DNA of 62,723 bases from Oceanospirillum sp048268485 (GCA_048268485.1 JBLWVL010000020.1:1-62723), one strand, 5' to 3'. Positions 1-8,946 are shown, counted from the first letter of the stretch. Translations and numbers: made by a program. Notes: generated from the sequence alone by a model not told the origin.

Positions 1-198
1 AAAGGCGTTTTTTTGCTGAAGAATAGACTTGAACTTAGAAACTACAGGACGAGGTATTACGAATAAAACTACGTATTGGAGAATATAAATTAGCGGCTTT
101 CTTTCTAGCTGGTACCCATGGTATAGAGATCTGAACCAGATAGCGAGCTTTATTTCAGTTATTCAGGAATAAACAGGTAATCGTGATTATCTGCAGGC

Positions 199-225
199 AA
201 AAAAAGGCCCCGTTCAAACCGGGGC
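199..225 (-). terminator. intrinsic terminator of the dctPQM operon
   Basis: On the minus strand a GCCCCG/CGGGGC stem with a 7-nt loop is followed directly by a run of seven T. It lies about 117 nt past the dctM stop codon. Confidence 0.75.
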
Positions 226-286
226 AAGTAAAACGTGCTGATGCAAAAGCTCAGCAGGAAAGCCTGACGGTAGTCCCGTCAGAAAC

Positions 287-315
287 GGCTTTGACTCAAA
301 GTCTGAGTCAAAGCC
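287..315. repeat. perfect inverted repeat 3' of dctM
   Basis: GGCTTTGACTC pairs perfectly with GAGTCAAAGCC across a 7-nt loop. It lacks a T-run, so it may stabilise the mRNA 3' end or be an operator. The half-site contains CTGAGTCAAAG, which recurs in other gaps of this window (see findings). Confidence 0.6.
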
Positions 316-341
316 CGTCGGATTAAAGGCTTTTACGTCGA

Positions 342-1739
342 TCAGTACCCGTTCAACTGATCAATATATTCCGGCAGGAACAGAGAGATCTGAGGTACAT
401 AAGTGATCAGAATCAGGAAGCCCAACAGCAGTGCCAGCCAAGGCAGCGCTGCCCTGATCACCCAAACCATACTCCGGCCAGTAATACCGGCCGTCACGAA
501 CAGGTTAAGACCTACCGGCGGTGTCAGCATACCAATCTCCATATTCACCACCATAATGATACCAAGGTGAATTGGGTCGATACCCAGCTGAGTAGCAATC
601 GGGAACAGGATCGGTGCCATAATCAGCAAAATCGCAGATGGCTCCATAAAGTTACCCGCCGCTAAAAGCAGAATATTCACCACAATCAGGAAGCCCCAGG
701 CAGGCAGGCCCCAGCCGATAATAGTTTCCGCAATGATATGCGGGATACGCTCAGTGGTCAGAACATGAGCGAACAACATAGCATTGGCAATGATAAACAG
801 CAGCATCAGGGATACTTTCGCTGCATCCAATACCACACGCTTCACCTCAGCATCAAAGAACGACTGTGGCAGAGCAATGCCGATCTGGGCCAGGTTTCTC
901 CCTACACAGGCACCTATCGACTCACCGTCATAGCGCCAAGGCTTATCTTTTAGTGGGCCCATATCCCGGTAACCAAACACAGCAACCAAAAAGGCATAAA
1001 CGGCAGCAACTGCAGCAGCTTCCGTTGGGCTCGCCACACCACCATAAATAGAGCCCAAAACAATCACGATCAGCATCAGGCCGCCCATGGCGATCGCGCC
1101 TGAGCGAAACAGCGCACGGAACCCCGGGAATGGCTGAGCCGGGAAGTTTTTGATACGCGCCACAACATAGATGGCGATCATCAGAATACCACCCATCATC
1201 AGACCCGGAATCATACCAGCCATAAACATACGGGCTGCCGATACCTCAGTTGCTGCGGCATATACCAGCATCACGATAGAAGGCGGAATCAGAATCCCTA
1301 AAGTACCTGCATTCGCAATAACACCTGCGGCGAAACTTTCCGGATAACCCGCCCGAACCATGCCGGCAATCACAATAGTACCGATCGCGGCCACCGTTGC
1401 AGGTGAAGAACCGGAAACGGCTGCAAACAGCATACAGGCCATAACAGAAGCCATCGCCAGGCCACCTTTTACGTGGCCGATACTGTCGACTGCAAAGTTA
1501 ATCAAACGCTTAGCCACACCACCAGTAGACAGGAAGGCTGACGACAGAATAAAGAAAGGAATCGCCAATAAGGTGTAATGATGCGATAAGGCTTCAAATA
1601 GCTTCAATGATATAGATGCCAGGGAATCACCCGAAAACATCAGAATAGTGCCCACACTGGACAAACCCAGTGCCACAGCAATTGGCATACCCAGGAAGAT
1701 ACAGCCAAACAAAATCAGGAAAAGTACAGCAATTGTCAT
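342..1739 (-). CDS. dctM: TRAP transporter large permease subunit DctM
   Basis: 465 aa, the usual DctM length. It begins with a hydrophobic MTIAVLFLILFGCIFLGMPI segment and has about a dozen membrane helices across its length. The G-rich SGSSPATVAAIGTIVI and GILIPPS motifs typical of the large TRAP subunit are present. DctM is the proton/sodium-coupled translocating subunit of tripartite ATP-independent periplasmic transporters, located in the inner membrane with DctQ and fed by DctP. The start codon overlaps the dctQ stop (ATGA), so the two are translationally coupled. C4-dicarboxylate specificity is inferred from the family and from the sigma-54/DctD-like upstream region. Confidence 0.93.
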   Translation of the reverse strand: MTIAVLFLILFGCIFLGMPIAVALGLSSVGTILMFSGDSLASISLKLFEALSHHYTLLAIPFFILSSAFLSTGGVAKRLINFAVDSIGHVKGGLAMASVMACMLFAAVSGSSPATVAAIGTIVIAGMVRAGYPESFAAGVIANAGTLGILIPPSIVMLVYAAATEVSAARMFMAGMIPGLMMGGILMIAIYVVARIKNFPAQPFPGFRALFRSGAIAMGGLMLIVIVLGSIYGGVASPTEAAAVAAVYAFLVAVFGYRDMGPLKDKPWRYDGESIGACVGRNLAQIGIALPQSFFDAEVKRVVLDAAKVSLMLLFIIANAMLFAHVLTTERIPHIIAETIIGWGLPAWGFLIVVNILLLAAGNFMEPSAILLIMAPILFPIATQLGIDPIHLGIIMVVNMEIGMLTPPVGLNLFVTAGITGRSMVWVIRAALPWLALLLGFLILITYVPQISLFLPEYIDQLNGY

Positions 1740-2377
1740 TTGTCTGCTCCCGAAGTACCAGGTTTATTAACATCAGATCTGTCTTGGCTATCTGAGTCAG
1801 AATCAGATTGCTCAGAAATCACTTTTTCGGCTTTGGCACTATCGGCCGCATTCTGCAGTTCCTCGGCCAGGTGCATGCTCTCTTTACCTTCATCAGCCAG
1901 GTGGAAACCGTCTTTTTTGCCCGTGAGAATACCCCAGCCCAGCTCAGCAAAACGAACAACCAGAAGAACAAAGCCTACCGGCATGATCATCATCGCCATC
2001 CATTTAGGAATAGGAATATCTTCCATCTCAATATTGATCATGTGCATCAGCTGCAGATAGTCCCAGGAACCCAGCAGGAAAAGGGCACAGTAAACAAAGC
2101 ATAGTGCAATCGCGATCAGGCCTGCCAGGCGTCGTAACGGCTCAGGCAGTAGCTTCACCGCAACATCAACCCCGATATGCGCACCAATACGCACGCCGTA
2201 AGAAGCGCCGAACAACACAAACCATGCTGCTGTGTAAAGGGTTGCTTCCTGAATCCAGGTCACACCGGTACTGAAGACAAAGCGCATAATCACTTCAGCA
2301 AATACCAGCAGGGTCATAGCGACCAGCAAGAGAGCAACAATGTTCTCTTCAAGTTTATGAATGAAACGTACAACCAT
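1736..2377 (-). CDS. dctQ: TRAP transporter small permease subunit DctQ
   Basis: 213 aa from the ATG at 2377, which is preceded by GAGAG 8 nt upstream; an in-frame extension to 2422 has no better ribosome binding site. There are four predicted membrane helices in residues 1-160 (FIHKLEENIVALLLVAMTLL at the start), the DctQ architecture. The C-terminal ~50 residues form a charged cytoplasmic tail rich in Ser, Asp and Lys, longer than in many DctQ proteins. It pairs with DctM; the genes overlap by 4 nt. A ~257-nt gap separates it from dctP, containing an intergenic hairpin that may set subunit stoichiometry. Confidence 0.9.
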   Translation of the reverse strand: MVVRFIHKLEENIVALLLVAMTLLVFAEVIMRFVFSTGVTWIQEATLYTAAWFVLFGASYGVRIGAHIGVDVAVKLLPEPLRRLAGLIAIALCFVYCALFLLGSWDYLQLMHMINIEMEDIPIPKWMAMMIMPVGFVLLVVRFAELGWGILTGKKDGFHLADEGKESMHLAEELQNAADSAKAEKVISEQSDSDSDSQDRSDVNKPGTSGADK

Positions 2378-2492
2378 GATTAAACTCTCATCGTTTCGTG
2401 AGCAGGCTCTGTTCGGGTACAAGCCAGATGATGGAAATCATCAGGCCATCAGGTAGTGGAATAGAAGCCAAAGGGGGTATGTGAGGGTTTAA

Positions 2493-2524
2493 AACACCAC
2501 CACCAGCGCACTGGCAGCGGTGTT
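2493..2524 (-). other. dctP-dctQ intergenic hairpin
   Basis: On the minus strand AACACC/GGTGTT closes an internal loop and an inner CCAG/CTGG stem. With no clear T-run it looks like an mRNA-processing or stabilising hairpin 3' of dctP, which is commonly needed in excess over the permease. Confidence 0.4.
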
Positions 2525-2634
2525 CTCTTCTCGACTACGCGCTCATTAAGTGCATCAAACCGCTCTTAAAGATAGATAGAGCGCTACAACACACCTGACT
2601 GCGATGGCAAAACCAGCTCAGTCAGGCCGGGTTG

Positions 2635-3621
2635 TTAGTTATTCGCCTGAACGGCAGCGTCAATAACGTCCTTACCAATCTGACGCTCAAACTGTTTCCA
2701 GACAGGTTTCATCGCTTCTACCCATTGCTGACGCTCAGCATCAGAGATTTGCAGAACAGTGGTACGGCCAGAATCGATAATACGCTGACGGTCTCCCATC
2801 GCTTTCTCTTTTGCTACATCATTACCATAAGCAATCGCTTCATCCATGGCCTTCTTCAGTTCAACACGAACATCATCGTCCAGACCTTTCCAGAAACGGG
2901 CAGAGGTTACAACCATATAGTCCAGAACACCGTGGTTGGTCTCAGTCACATAATCCTGAATCTCAAAGAATTTTTTCGAATACAGATTTGACCATGGGTT
3001 TTCAGCACCGTCGATCGCTTTAGTCTGCATCAGAGTGAAAACTTCAGAGAAAGGCTTTTTCAAAGGAATAGCATCAACCGCTTCAAACTGAGATACCAGA
3101 ACGTCTGAAGTCATGATACGGAATTTCAGACCTTCAGCATCTGATGGAGTACGCAGAGGCTTGTTAGCTGACATCTGCTTCATACCATTGTGGATATAAC
3201 CCAGACCCATCAGGCCGCGCTTCTCCAGAGAGGTCAGCAATTTCTGGCCAGTAGGGCCTTTCTGGAAACGGTCAACCGCATCCATGTCTTTGAACAGAAA
3301 TGGCAGATCATAGACCTGAAGCTGTTTAGTGTATTTCTTAAATTTAGATAGGGAAGGCGCAGCAATCTGAACATCGCCCAGCAGCATCGCTTCCAGAACT
3401 TTGCCGTCACCGAACAGCTGAGAGTTTGGATAAACCTCAACATTAACCTTGCCTGGCAGGCGGGATTCAGCCAGCTCTTTAAATTTAAGAGCCATCTGAC
3501 CTTTGGGGGTGTTTTCTGCTACAACGTGAGAAAACTTGATCGTTACAGGTGCTGCGAAAGCTGTGGCTGCACTGGCAAACATACATGCTGCAAGCGTAAC
3601 CGCTTTGGTGAGTGAACGCAT
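2635..3621 (-). CDS. dctP: TRAP transporter substrate-binding protein DctP
   Basis: 328 aa periplasmic solute receptor. It has a Sec signal peptide at residues 1-23 (MRSLTKAVTLAACMFASAATAFA). The mature protein starts with PVTIKFSHVVAENTPKGQMA, the typical DctP first strand. Further family motifs are GAENPWSNLY near residue 210 and the R-containing KFRIMTSDV substrate region near residue 165, where DctP receptors use an Arg to bind a carboxylate. AGGAG precedes the ATG at good spacing. It is first gene of dctPQM, behind a sigma-54-like promoter. A C4-dicarboxylate ligand (succinate, malate, fumarate) is likely but not proven; other carboxylates are possible. Confidence 0.92.
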   Translation of the reverse strand: MRSLTKAVTLAACMFASAATAFAAPVTIKFSHVVAENTPKGQMALKFKELAESRLPGKVNVEVYPNSQLFGDGKVLEAMLLGDVQIAAPSLSKFKKYTKQLQVYDLPFLFKDMDAVDRFQKGPTGQKLLTSLEKRGLMGLGYIHNGMKQMSANKPLRTPSDAEGLKFRIMTSDVLVSQFEAVDAIPLKKPFSEVFTLMQTKAIDGAENPWSNLYSKKFFEIQDYVTETNHGVLDYMVVTSARFWKGLDDDVRVELKKAMDEAIAYGNDVAKEKAMGDRQRIIDSGRTTVLQISDAERQQWVEAMKPVWKQFERQIGKDVIDAAVQANN

Positions 3622-3716
3622 TGATCCGACTCCTAATGGAATTTGTTGTTATGTGATATCGCTCTTGGCTTTCGGTTATCTCCTCAGGAGCACCCGATAT
3701 AAGCCAATAAGTATGC

Positions 3717-3740
3717 AAAAAGGGCCGGACAATGCCGGCC
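3717..3740 (-). terminator. hairpin plus T-run upstream of dctP
   Basis: Minus-strand GGCCGG/CCGGCC stem with a 6-nt loop, followed by CTTTTT. It sits almost exactly at the start expected for a transcript from the sigma-54-like promoter at 3748-3763. It would therefore stop upstream read-through, or become the 5' hairpin of the dctP mRNA. Confidence 0.55.
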
Positions 3741-3747
3741 ATAAACT

Positions 3748-3763
3748 TGCAAAGGCCAGCCCA
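3748..3763 (-). promoter_or_regulatory. candidate sigma-54 promoter for dctPQM
   Basis: On the minus strand TGGGCTGGCCTTTGCA has GG and GC with exactly the -24/-12 spacing of sigma-54 promoters (TGGCAC-N5-TTGCA). TGG, the seventh-position G and TTGCA match; the CAC part does not. Predicted start is near 3738, about 115 nt before the dctP ATG. Confidence 0.5.
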
Positions 3764-3908
3764 AATGACTTTAAAGGCTGCGACCGCCCTTAAACAATCA
3801 AATATTATGCCAACTAGAATCCCCACCACCTTAAAGCCATAACAATATGATTTAAAACGATTTTTAAACAAGCCAACACATACAAAAGACTTCAATACCA
3901 CCTAATAA

Positions 3909-3926
3909 TATGCGGATTTCCGCACA
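3909..3926. promoter_or_regulatory. DctD-like activator palindrome (proximal)
   Basis: Minus strand TGTGCGGAAATCCGCATA, an 18-bp near-perfect palindrome. It resembles the upstream activating sequences I remember for DctD, the sigma-54 enhancer-binding protein of dicarboxylate transport. It lies about 165 bp upstream of the -12 element. DctB/DctD are not encoded in this window. Confidence 0.5.
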
Positions 3927-4089
3927 AAGATGAAAAACATGGGCGGACAACCACCCATTAAAGACTTCACAACATTAGACCTAGGTCTAAAGCGGTTTCA
4001 CCTGTAACAGAGTCACAGACCAGCTCAAGTGTTAAATGCAGCATAAATTTTCTACAATCAGGCATAAAACAATCAGCAGAAAGTAAAGT

Positions 4090-4107
4090 GTGTGGCATTT
4101 CGCACAA
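4090..4107. promoter_or_regulatory. DctD-like activator palindrome (distal)
   Basis: TGTGTGGCATTTCGCACA matches the proximal element at about 13 of 18 positions. The stretch between the two sites (3770-3900) is AT-rich and contains an IHF-like AATCAAATATTA, suiting DNA looping. No gene is visible between 3622 and 4269. Confidence 0.4.
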
Positions 4108-4269
4108 GACGCCACAGAACTGAGGGGCAGCGCCTTAAATAATGCTGGAGCGAGCATACGGCACTTGAATTTCATCGACACTCCCCCATTTGTTAACTCA
4201 TAACTTTGTCCGGTGAGATATATCAATAAAACCAGGCAGACTGACCCAGCTCTTCCGTAAAGGTCACTT

Positions 4270-4950
4270 ATGACGAACACTATTCGGCCCGCCACCTCCC
4301 CCGAGTGGCAGAAAATCAAAACAGTCCTGCTGGATATGGATGGCACTCTGCTGGATCTTCATTTCGACAGTCACTTCTGGTTAGAGCACCTCCCTAAACG
4401 CTATGCCGAACTGCACAAACTGGATCATGCCAGCGCTCAGGCGTATGTGATCGATGAAATCACCAAGGAACAGGGCACACTTAACTGGTATAGCCTCGAT
4501 TATTGGGCCAATCACTTTAAGGTCGATATCGTTGCTCTTAAAAAAGAGGTTCAACATCTTATTGGCTTTCGCAGTGACGCCATAGAGCTACTGAAATTTC
4601 TCGAAACACACCAGGCACAGGTTATTCTCGCAACCAATGCTGACCACCATAGTCTTGAGATCAAACTTCCGGTGACAGGCCTTGATCAGTACGTAGACCA
4701 CATTGTCAGCTCCGCTGAGCTTAAAATAGCAAAAGAAGACCCTGCATTCTGGAGCGCCTTATCAGAAAAGATCCATTACGACCCAGCCAGCACTCTATTG
4801 ATTGACGATAACGAAGCAGTACTCGACTCAGCCCGTTCGTTCGGCATTCAATACTTGTATACAATTATGCAGCCAGATATGCGCTCACCTGTTCGAACAC
4901 TGACCCGCTATCCGGGTGTTAGTGAGTTCTCAACGATTATCAGCGGATAG
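4270..4950 (+). CDS. yrfG: HAD-family GMP/IMP nucleotidase (YrfG)
   Basis: 226 aa cytoplasmic HAD phosphatase. Motif I LLDMDGTLLD (residues ~20-29) carries the nucleophile and acid Asp pair, motif II is LATNAD near residue 118, and motif IV is LLIDDNEAVLDSA near residue 175. Length and motifs fit the purine-nucleotide 5'-nucleotidase YrfG. It is followed by hslR and hslO, the arrangement also known in E. coli, which supports the name. Probably the first gene of a yrfG-hslR-hslO unit, as only 64 nt separate it from hslR. Confidence 0.85.
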   Translation: MTNTIRPATSPEWQKIKTVLLDMDGTLLDLHFDSHFWLEHLPKRYAELHKLDHASAQAYVIDEITKEQGTLNWYSLDYWANHFKVDIVALKKEVQHLIGFRSDAIELLKFLETHQAQVILATNADHHSLEIKLPVTGLDQYVDHIVSSAELKIAKEDPAFWSALSEKIHYDPASTLLIDDNEAVLDSARSFGIQYLYTIMQPDMRSPVRTLTRYPGVSEFSTIISG

Positions 4951-5014
4951 CAGGATAATAAAGGTGCTGGCACGAATTGAATGAGCCCGCACAAAAATAT
5001 GTAAAGGTAACGGC

Positions 5015-5416
5015 ATGAGTACATCTCAAACCAAAGTTCGCCTAGACAAATGGCTCTGGGCTGCTCGTTTCTTTAAAACCCGGGCCTTAGCCAAAAAAGC
5101 AATTGAAGGTGGTAAAGTTCACTACAACGGTGAGCGCTGTAAAAGCAGTAAGATGGCGGAAGTCGGCGCCATGCTGACCCTGCCTCAAGGCTGGGATGAG
5201 AAGCGTATAGAAATTATAGCGCTTTCTGATCAACGACGAGGCGCCCCGGAAGCAGCTCTTCTCTATAAAGAAACGGCAGCCAGCATAAAAAAACGGGAAG
5301 AGGAGGCCGAAAAACGCAAGCTTCTGAAAACCGCAATGGGTGCCCCGGAAAACCGCCCGAATAAGAAAGACCGCCGCATGATCCACCGCTTCAAACGAAT
5401 CGACACGGAGCCCTAA
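5015..5416 (+). CDS. hslR: ribosome-associated heat shock protein Hsp15 (S4 domain)
   Basis: 133 aa. An N-terminal S4 RNA-binding domain (VRLDKWLWAARFFKTRALAK, residues ~8-27, then IEGGKVHYNG) is followed by a strongly basic C-terminal tail of KKREEEAEKRK type. Hsp15 binds free 50S subunits that still carry a nascent peptidyl-tRNA and helps recycle them after heat shock. An AAAGGTAA element precedes the ATG. Its place next to hslO is the classical heat-shock pair. Confidence 0.92.
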   Translation: MSTSQTKVRLDKWLWAARFFKTRALAKKAIEGGKVHYNGERCKSSKMAEVGAMLTLPQGWDEKRIEIIALSDQRRGAPEAALLYKETAASIKKREEEAEKRKLLKTAMGAPENRPNKKDRRMIHRFKRIDTEP

Positions 5417-5603
5417 CATATCGGAAGTCCGGGCAACTCTGAACTATAATAGGGCCGTAATGCTGTAGCTGAGTCAAAGCCCTCAGTGCTCCGAAAGCAT
5501 ATATTTCCCAGCAAGGCTGAACAGCTTGTCTGCATCGCCCTGTAAACAGCATCAACTACAAGATTCTGCCGGAATCATCAGAACTAAAAAATAGAAGAGA
5601 TTT

Positions 5604-6476
5604 ATGAGCCAATTCGATTTTATTCAGCGCTTTGTTATTGATAACTCGCCGGTTCGCGGTGAGATCGTCCGATTGAAAGACAGTTTTCAGCAAGTACTGG
5701 ATAAGCACGACTATCCTCCTGCCATCGAGAAACAGCTGGGCGAAATGCTGGCCGCAGTTGCGTTACTGACGGCAATCGTCAAAGTTGATGGCATCCTCTC
5801 CCTTCAGGCTCGTGGTGCCGGCACCTGCAGCCTACTGATGGCTGAGTCCAACCCTGGAGGTGACTTGCGCGCAATCGCCCGCTGGGAAGGAGAGATCAAC
5901 GAAGCAAACACACTTAAAGAGTTGATGGGTAACGGCCAACTGGTAATAACCATCGAACCGACCAACGGCAAACGGTATCAGGGTATTGTATCTCTGGAGC
6001 GCGAAACTCTGGCCCACTGCCTGGAACAGTACTTTGAACAATCCGAGCAACTGCCAAGTCGCCTCTGGCTGAATGTAACCGATAACATTGCTTCCGGCTT
6101 TATGCTGCAGGCTTTGCCATCAGAACGCACCGAAGCTGATATCAACGCCTGGGAGCACGCAGTTAGCCTGGCAGAAACCCTGAAAAATGAAGAGTTATCC
6201 TCCCTTCCGTTCGAAGAGCTGCTACATCGCCTCTATCATCAGGAAGAGGTGCGCATTTTTGAAGGTAACCCTTTGCGCTTCAACTGTACCTGCTCCGAAG
6301 AACGGGTTAAAAACGCCTTGGTCAGCGTAGGCAAAGAGGAGTTAAACGAGGTCATTAAAGAACGGGGAATCATCGAAAGTAAATGCCAGTTCTGCAACAC
6401 CCTTTACAGTTTCAACGCTGCAGATATTGAAAACCTGTTCGACGACCCTGATGCGCCGTCTCCCGTGATTCACTGA
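5604..6476 (+). CDS. hslO: redox-regulated chaperone Hsp33
   Basis: 290 aa, standard Hsp33 length. The C-terminal redox switch has the two zinc-ligand pairs, CTC near residues 228-230 and CQFC near 261-264, which form disulfides on oxidation and unmask the holdase. GRGLVARGAGT-like core residues appear as LQARGAGTCSLLMAESNPGG. Cytoplasmic ATP-independent chaperone against oxidative unfolding. It follows hslR after a 187-nt gap, so it may also have its own promoter, and ends before a strong terminator. Confidence 0.95.
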   Translation: MSQFDFIQRFVIDNSPVRGEIVRLKDSFQQVLDKHDYPPAIEKQLGEMLAAVALLTAIVKVDGILSLQARGAGTCSLLMAESNPGGDLRAIARWEGEINEANTLKELMGNGQLVITIEPTNGKRYQGIVSLERETLAHCLEQYFEQSEQLPSRLWLNVTDNIASGFMLQALPSERTEADINAWEHAVSLAETLKNEELSSLPFEELLHRLYHQEEVRIFEGNPLRFNCTCSEERVKNALVSVGKEELNEVIKERGIIESKCQFCNTLYSFNAADIENLFDDPDAPSPVIH

Positions 6477-6532
6477 CCAGTTAACGTCCTTAAATAAAAA
6501 CAGCCGCACCTTAAGTACCTTTAAGATAGCGA

Positions 6533-6564
6533 AAACACAGGAGCCCCGTCTCCTGTGTTTTTTT
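6533..6564 (+). terminator. intrinsic terminator after hslO
   Basis: ACACAGGAG pairs with CTCCTGTGT (9 bp, extendable by flanking A/T pairs), loop CCCCGT, followed by a T-run. Confidence 0.85.
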
Positions 6565-6995
6565 ATCGCACTAATCTTTCGGTTTCTAACCTTTCACGTA
6601 TGTAGTAAAACTACAAAACGACCTGCAACGCCATTAAAAAACACCGAACAAAGTGAACATACGGTCAAAAAAAAGTGCAGTGATCATTTTTTTAGCCTTC
6701 TTTTTGAATTTCTCTTCCTTGAGTTGCGCTTAGTAAGAACCTCTATCATTTAGAGTGTAAACCATCTTTAACACTGAAATTTCAGCGAAATACTCTAAAA
6801 ACCTCTGCTTTTTTGTGTGCAACTGCATCAAGAATTTTGTTTTGTAGCTGTTTTTCAGGATTTTCTTCCAGTTAGGGCTTCGCACAGACCTGCTTTTTTT
6901 GACATAATACGCGCCTAAAAACCGCTTCTGAGGACAAGCTGTTTTGGGATTAATATCCGGAGACGACACCCTAAAGAATCGGTTTTTTTAGTACC
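6565..6995 (+). promoter_or_regulatory. AT-rich upstream region of pckA
   Basis: No gene is supported in 6565-6995. An ATAATAC element at about 6904-6910 followed by the GC-rich discriminator GCGCC could be a -10 box, with a weak TTCGCA about 18 bp upstream. A start there would give pckA a ~180-nt leader that includes the tandem repeats at 6996-7047. Confidence 0.3.
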
Positions 6996-7047
6996 CGCTT
7001 GGTAATTTGCCCGCTTTGGTAAGTTTACCTTCTTTGGTAAGTTTACC
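6996..7047 (+). repeat. tandem ~18-bp repeats in the pckA leader
   Basis: Three head-to-tail units: a diverged 16-nt copy (6996-7011), then CGCTTTGGTAAGTTTACC (7012-7029) and TTCTTTGGTAAGTTTACC (7030-7047). A decayed fourth copy starts at 7048. Each full unit contains the short palindrome GGTAA-GT-TTACC. A TCGGCT/AGCCGA hairpin follows just before the AAGGA ribosome binding site. Likely regulator binding sites or an RNA element. Confidence 0.7.
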
Positions 7048-7092
7048 CGGTTTGATAGTAGTTGATCGGCTGGAGCCGAAGGACACAAGTAA

Positions 7093-8649
7093 ATGACGAC
7101 ATCGATTGACGATAGCTCTGTAATGACGTTCACCAACCTCAGCACTGCTGAATTGGTTCAAATGGCTGTTCAACGTAAAGAAGGCGAACTGGCCAGCAAC
7201 GGAGCTTTGGTAGTTTCTACTGGCCACCGCACCGGCCGCTCTCCAATGGACCGCTTCATTGTTGAAGAGCCCAGCACTGCAGATCTGATCGAATGGGGCG
7301 CAATCAACCGTCCGTTTGACGCTGCCAAGTTTGATGCTCTTTGGGATCGCGTTGAAGAGTATCTGACTCAGAAAGACACCTTCGTATCCGAACTGCACGT
7401 TGGTGCTGATCCGGAGCACTACCTGCCGATTCGTGTTACCACTGAAACAGCATGGCACAACCTGTTTGGCCGCACGCTGTTTGTTCGCCCCGACGAATTC
7501 AACCCGAAAAACAAGGGTGAGTGGCAGATCATTAACGCGCCTCAGTTTGTTTGCGAGCCGGAGCGTGACGGCACCAACTCTGACGGTACCGTAATTATCA
7601 ACTTTGCTAAGCGCAAAGTACTTCTGGCTGGCATGCAGTATGCTGGCGAGATGAAAAAGGCGATGTTCTCTGTACAGAACTTCCTGTTGCCTGAAAAAGA
7701 CGTTCTGCCGATGCACTGCTCTGCAAACGTTGGCGAAGATGGTGAAACAACACTATTCTTCGGTCTTTCCGGTACGGGTAAAACAACCTTGTCTGCAGAC
7801 CCTGAGCGTTACCTGATCGGTGACGATGAGCACGGCTGGGGTAAAGGTGTTGTCTTCAATATCGAAGGTGGCTGCTATGCGAAGTGCATCGACCTGTCTC
7901 AGAAAAACGAACCGGTAATCTGGGATGCAATTAAGTTTGGTTCCGTACTGGAAAACGTTGTCCTGGACAGTGACCGCACTCCGGATTACACCGATGTAAG
8001 CTTGACTCAGAACACCCGTGCCGCCTACCCACTTGAGCACATTGAGAAACGTGTTCTGGAAAACCGCGCTGGTGAACCTAAGGCGATCGTATTCCTGACT
8101 TGCGATCTGACCGGCGTACTACCTCCTGTTTCGGTTCTATCCAAAGAAGCAGCGGCGTACCACTTTCTGTCCGGCTACACAGCTCTGGTAGGTTCTACTG
8201 AAATGGGTTCTGGCGGTGGTATCAAATCTACTTTCTCCACCTGCTTTGGCGCGCCTTTCTTCCCGCGCCCTGCCGCTGAGTACGCTGAACTGCTGATCAA
8301 GCGCATCGAAGAGTTCGGCTCCAAGGTGTACCTGGTTAACACTGGCTGGACCGGTGGTTCATATGGTGAAGGCCAGCGTTTCAGCATCCCAACAACCCGC
8401 GGTATCATTTCTGCAATTCAGAATGGCGCGCTGGAAGATGTTGAAACGGTACACCTGGAAGGCATTAATCTGGCTGTACCCGCTGAAGTACCCGGAGTTG
8501 AGAGCAATCTGCTACAACCTCGTGGCACTTGGGCTAATCCGGAAAGCTACGACGCAGCGGCGAAAGAGCTGGCAGTTAAATTCGTTGAAAACTTCAAGAA
8601 ATTTAACGATGTGGATGAAGCGATTATCGCTGCAGGCCCTCAGCTTTAA
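7093..8649 (+). CDS. pckA: phosphoenolpyruvate carboxykinase (ATP)
   Basis: 518 aa. Converts oxaloacetate and ATP to PEP and CO2, the first step of gluconeogenesis; cytoplasmic. The PEPCK P-loop GLSGTGKT is at about residues 223-230 and the metal-binding GDDEHGW about 20 residues later. A substrate-site RTGRSPMDRF lies near residue 48. The VGSTEMGSGGGIKSTFSTCF segment is the Pseudomonas-type version rather than the enteric TERGITEPTPTFS type. The ATG is preceded by AAGGA. It stands alone between terminators and fits growth on the dicarboxylates imported by the nearby TRAP system. Confidence 0.96.
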   Translation: MTTSIDDSSVMTFTNLSTAELVQMAVQRKEGELASNGALVVSTGHRTGRSPMDRFIVEEPSTADLIEWGAINRPFDAAKFDALWDRVEEYLTQKDTFVSELHVGADPEHYLPIRVTTETAWHNLFGRTLFVRPDEFNPKNKGEWQIINAPQFVCEPERDGTNSDGTVIINFAKRKVLLAGMQYAGEMKKAMFSVQNFLLPEKDVLPMHCSANVGEDGETTLFFGLSGTGKTTLSADPERYLIGDDEHGWGKGVVFNIEGGCYAKCIDLSQKNEPVIWDAIKFGSVLENVVLDSDRTPDYTDVSLTQNTRAAYPLEHIEKRVLENRAGEPKAIVFLTCDLTGVLPPVSVLSKEAAAYHFLSGYTALVGSTEMGSGGGIKSTFSTCFGAPFFPRPAAEYAELLIKRIEEFGSKVYLVNTGWTGGSYGEGQRFSIPTTRGIISAIQNGALEDVETVHLEGINLAVPAEVPGVESNLLQPRGTWANPESYDAAAKELAVKFVENFKKFNDVDEAIIAAGPQL

Positions 8650-8680
8650 GACGAATTGCTGAATCCGCCAGCGGATACTG

Positions 8681-8712
8681 AAAAAGGCGAACACCCGGTG
8701 TTCGCCTTTTTT
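8681..8712 (+). terminator. intrinsic terminator after pckA
   Basis: AAAAAGGCGAACACC pairs with GGTGTTCGCCTTTTT across a minimal loop, followed by T residues; 31 nt past the pckA stop. Confidence 0.9.
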
Positions 8713-8946
8713 GTTTCTTTCAGCTGTAGATTACCACCATTGCAGACCGTTACTTCGACTCTACATTTTTTTGCCATAAAAATTTTGCTCCAAACCCTAC
8801 CTTACTGTATAAAATCACAGTTTAATTTTTTAGCGATATCAATTCGTTAGCGGATAAGCTTCAGCCCATTCATTCTTTCATTCGGGTTATCCAGCTCCGC
8901 CTGCGTGCCGATACCCCAATTCAAGACAGAAAAGAGAGTTGCCTCT

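Larger units (their letters stand above)
1..341. other. left-edge non-coding stretch
   Basis: I see no convincing gene here on either strand; every ATG-initiated frame closes within a few codons. It holds two hairpins belonging to the 3' end of the minus-strand TRAP operon. One is a terminator at about 199-225. The other is an 11-bp perfect inverted repeat (287-297 with 305-315, loop 298-304). The leftmost bases may be the tail of a neighbouring transcript. Confidence 0.5.

Noticed and set aside
4032..4346. A 104-codon minus-strand frame upstream of yrfG.
   Set aside because: It overlaps the yrfG start and the dct control region and encodes no plausible protein features.
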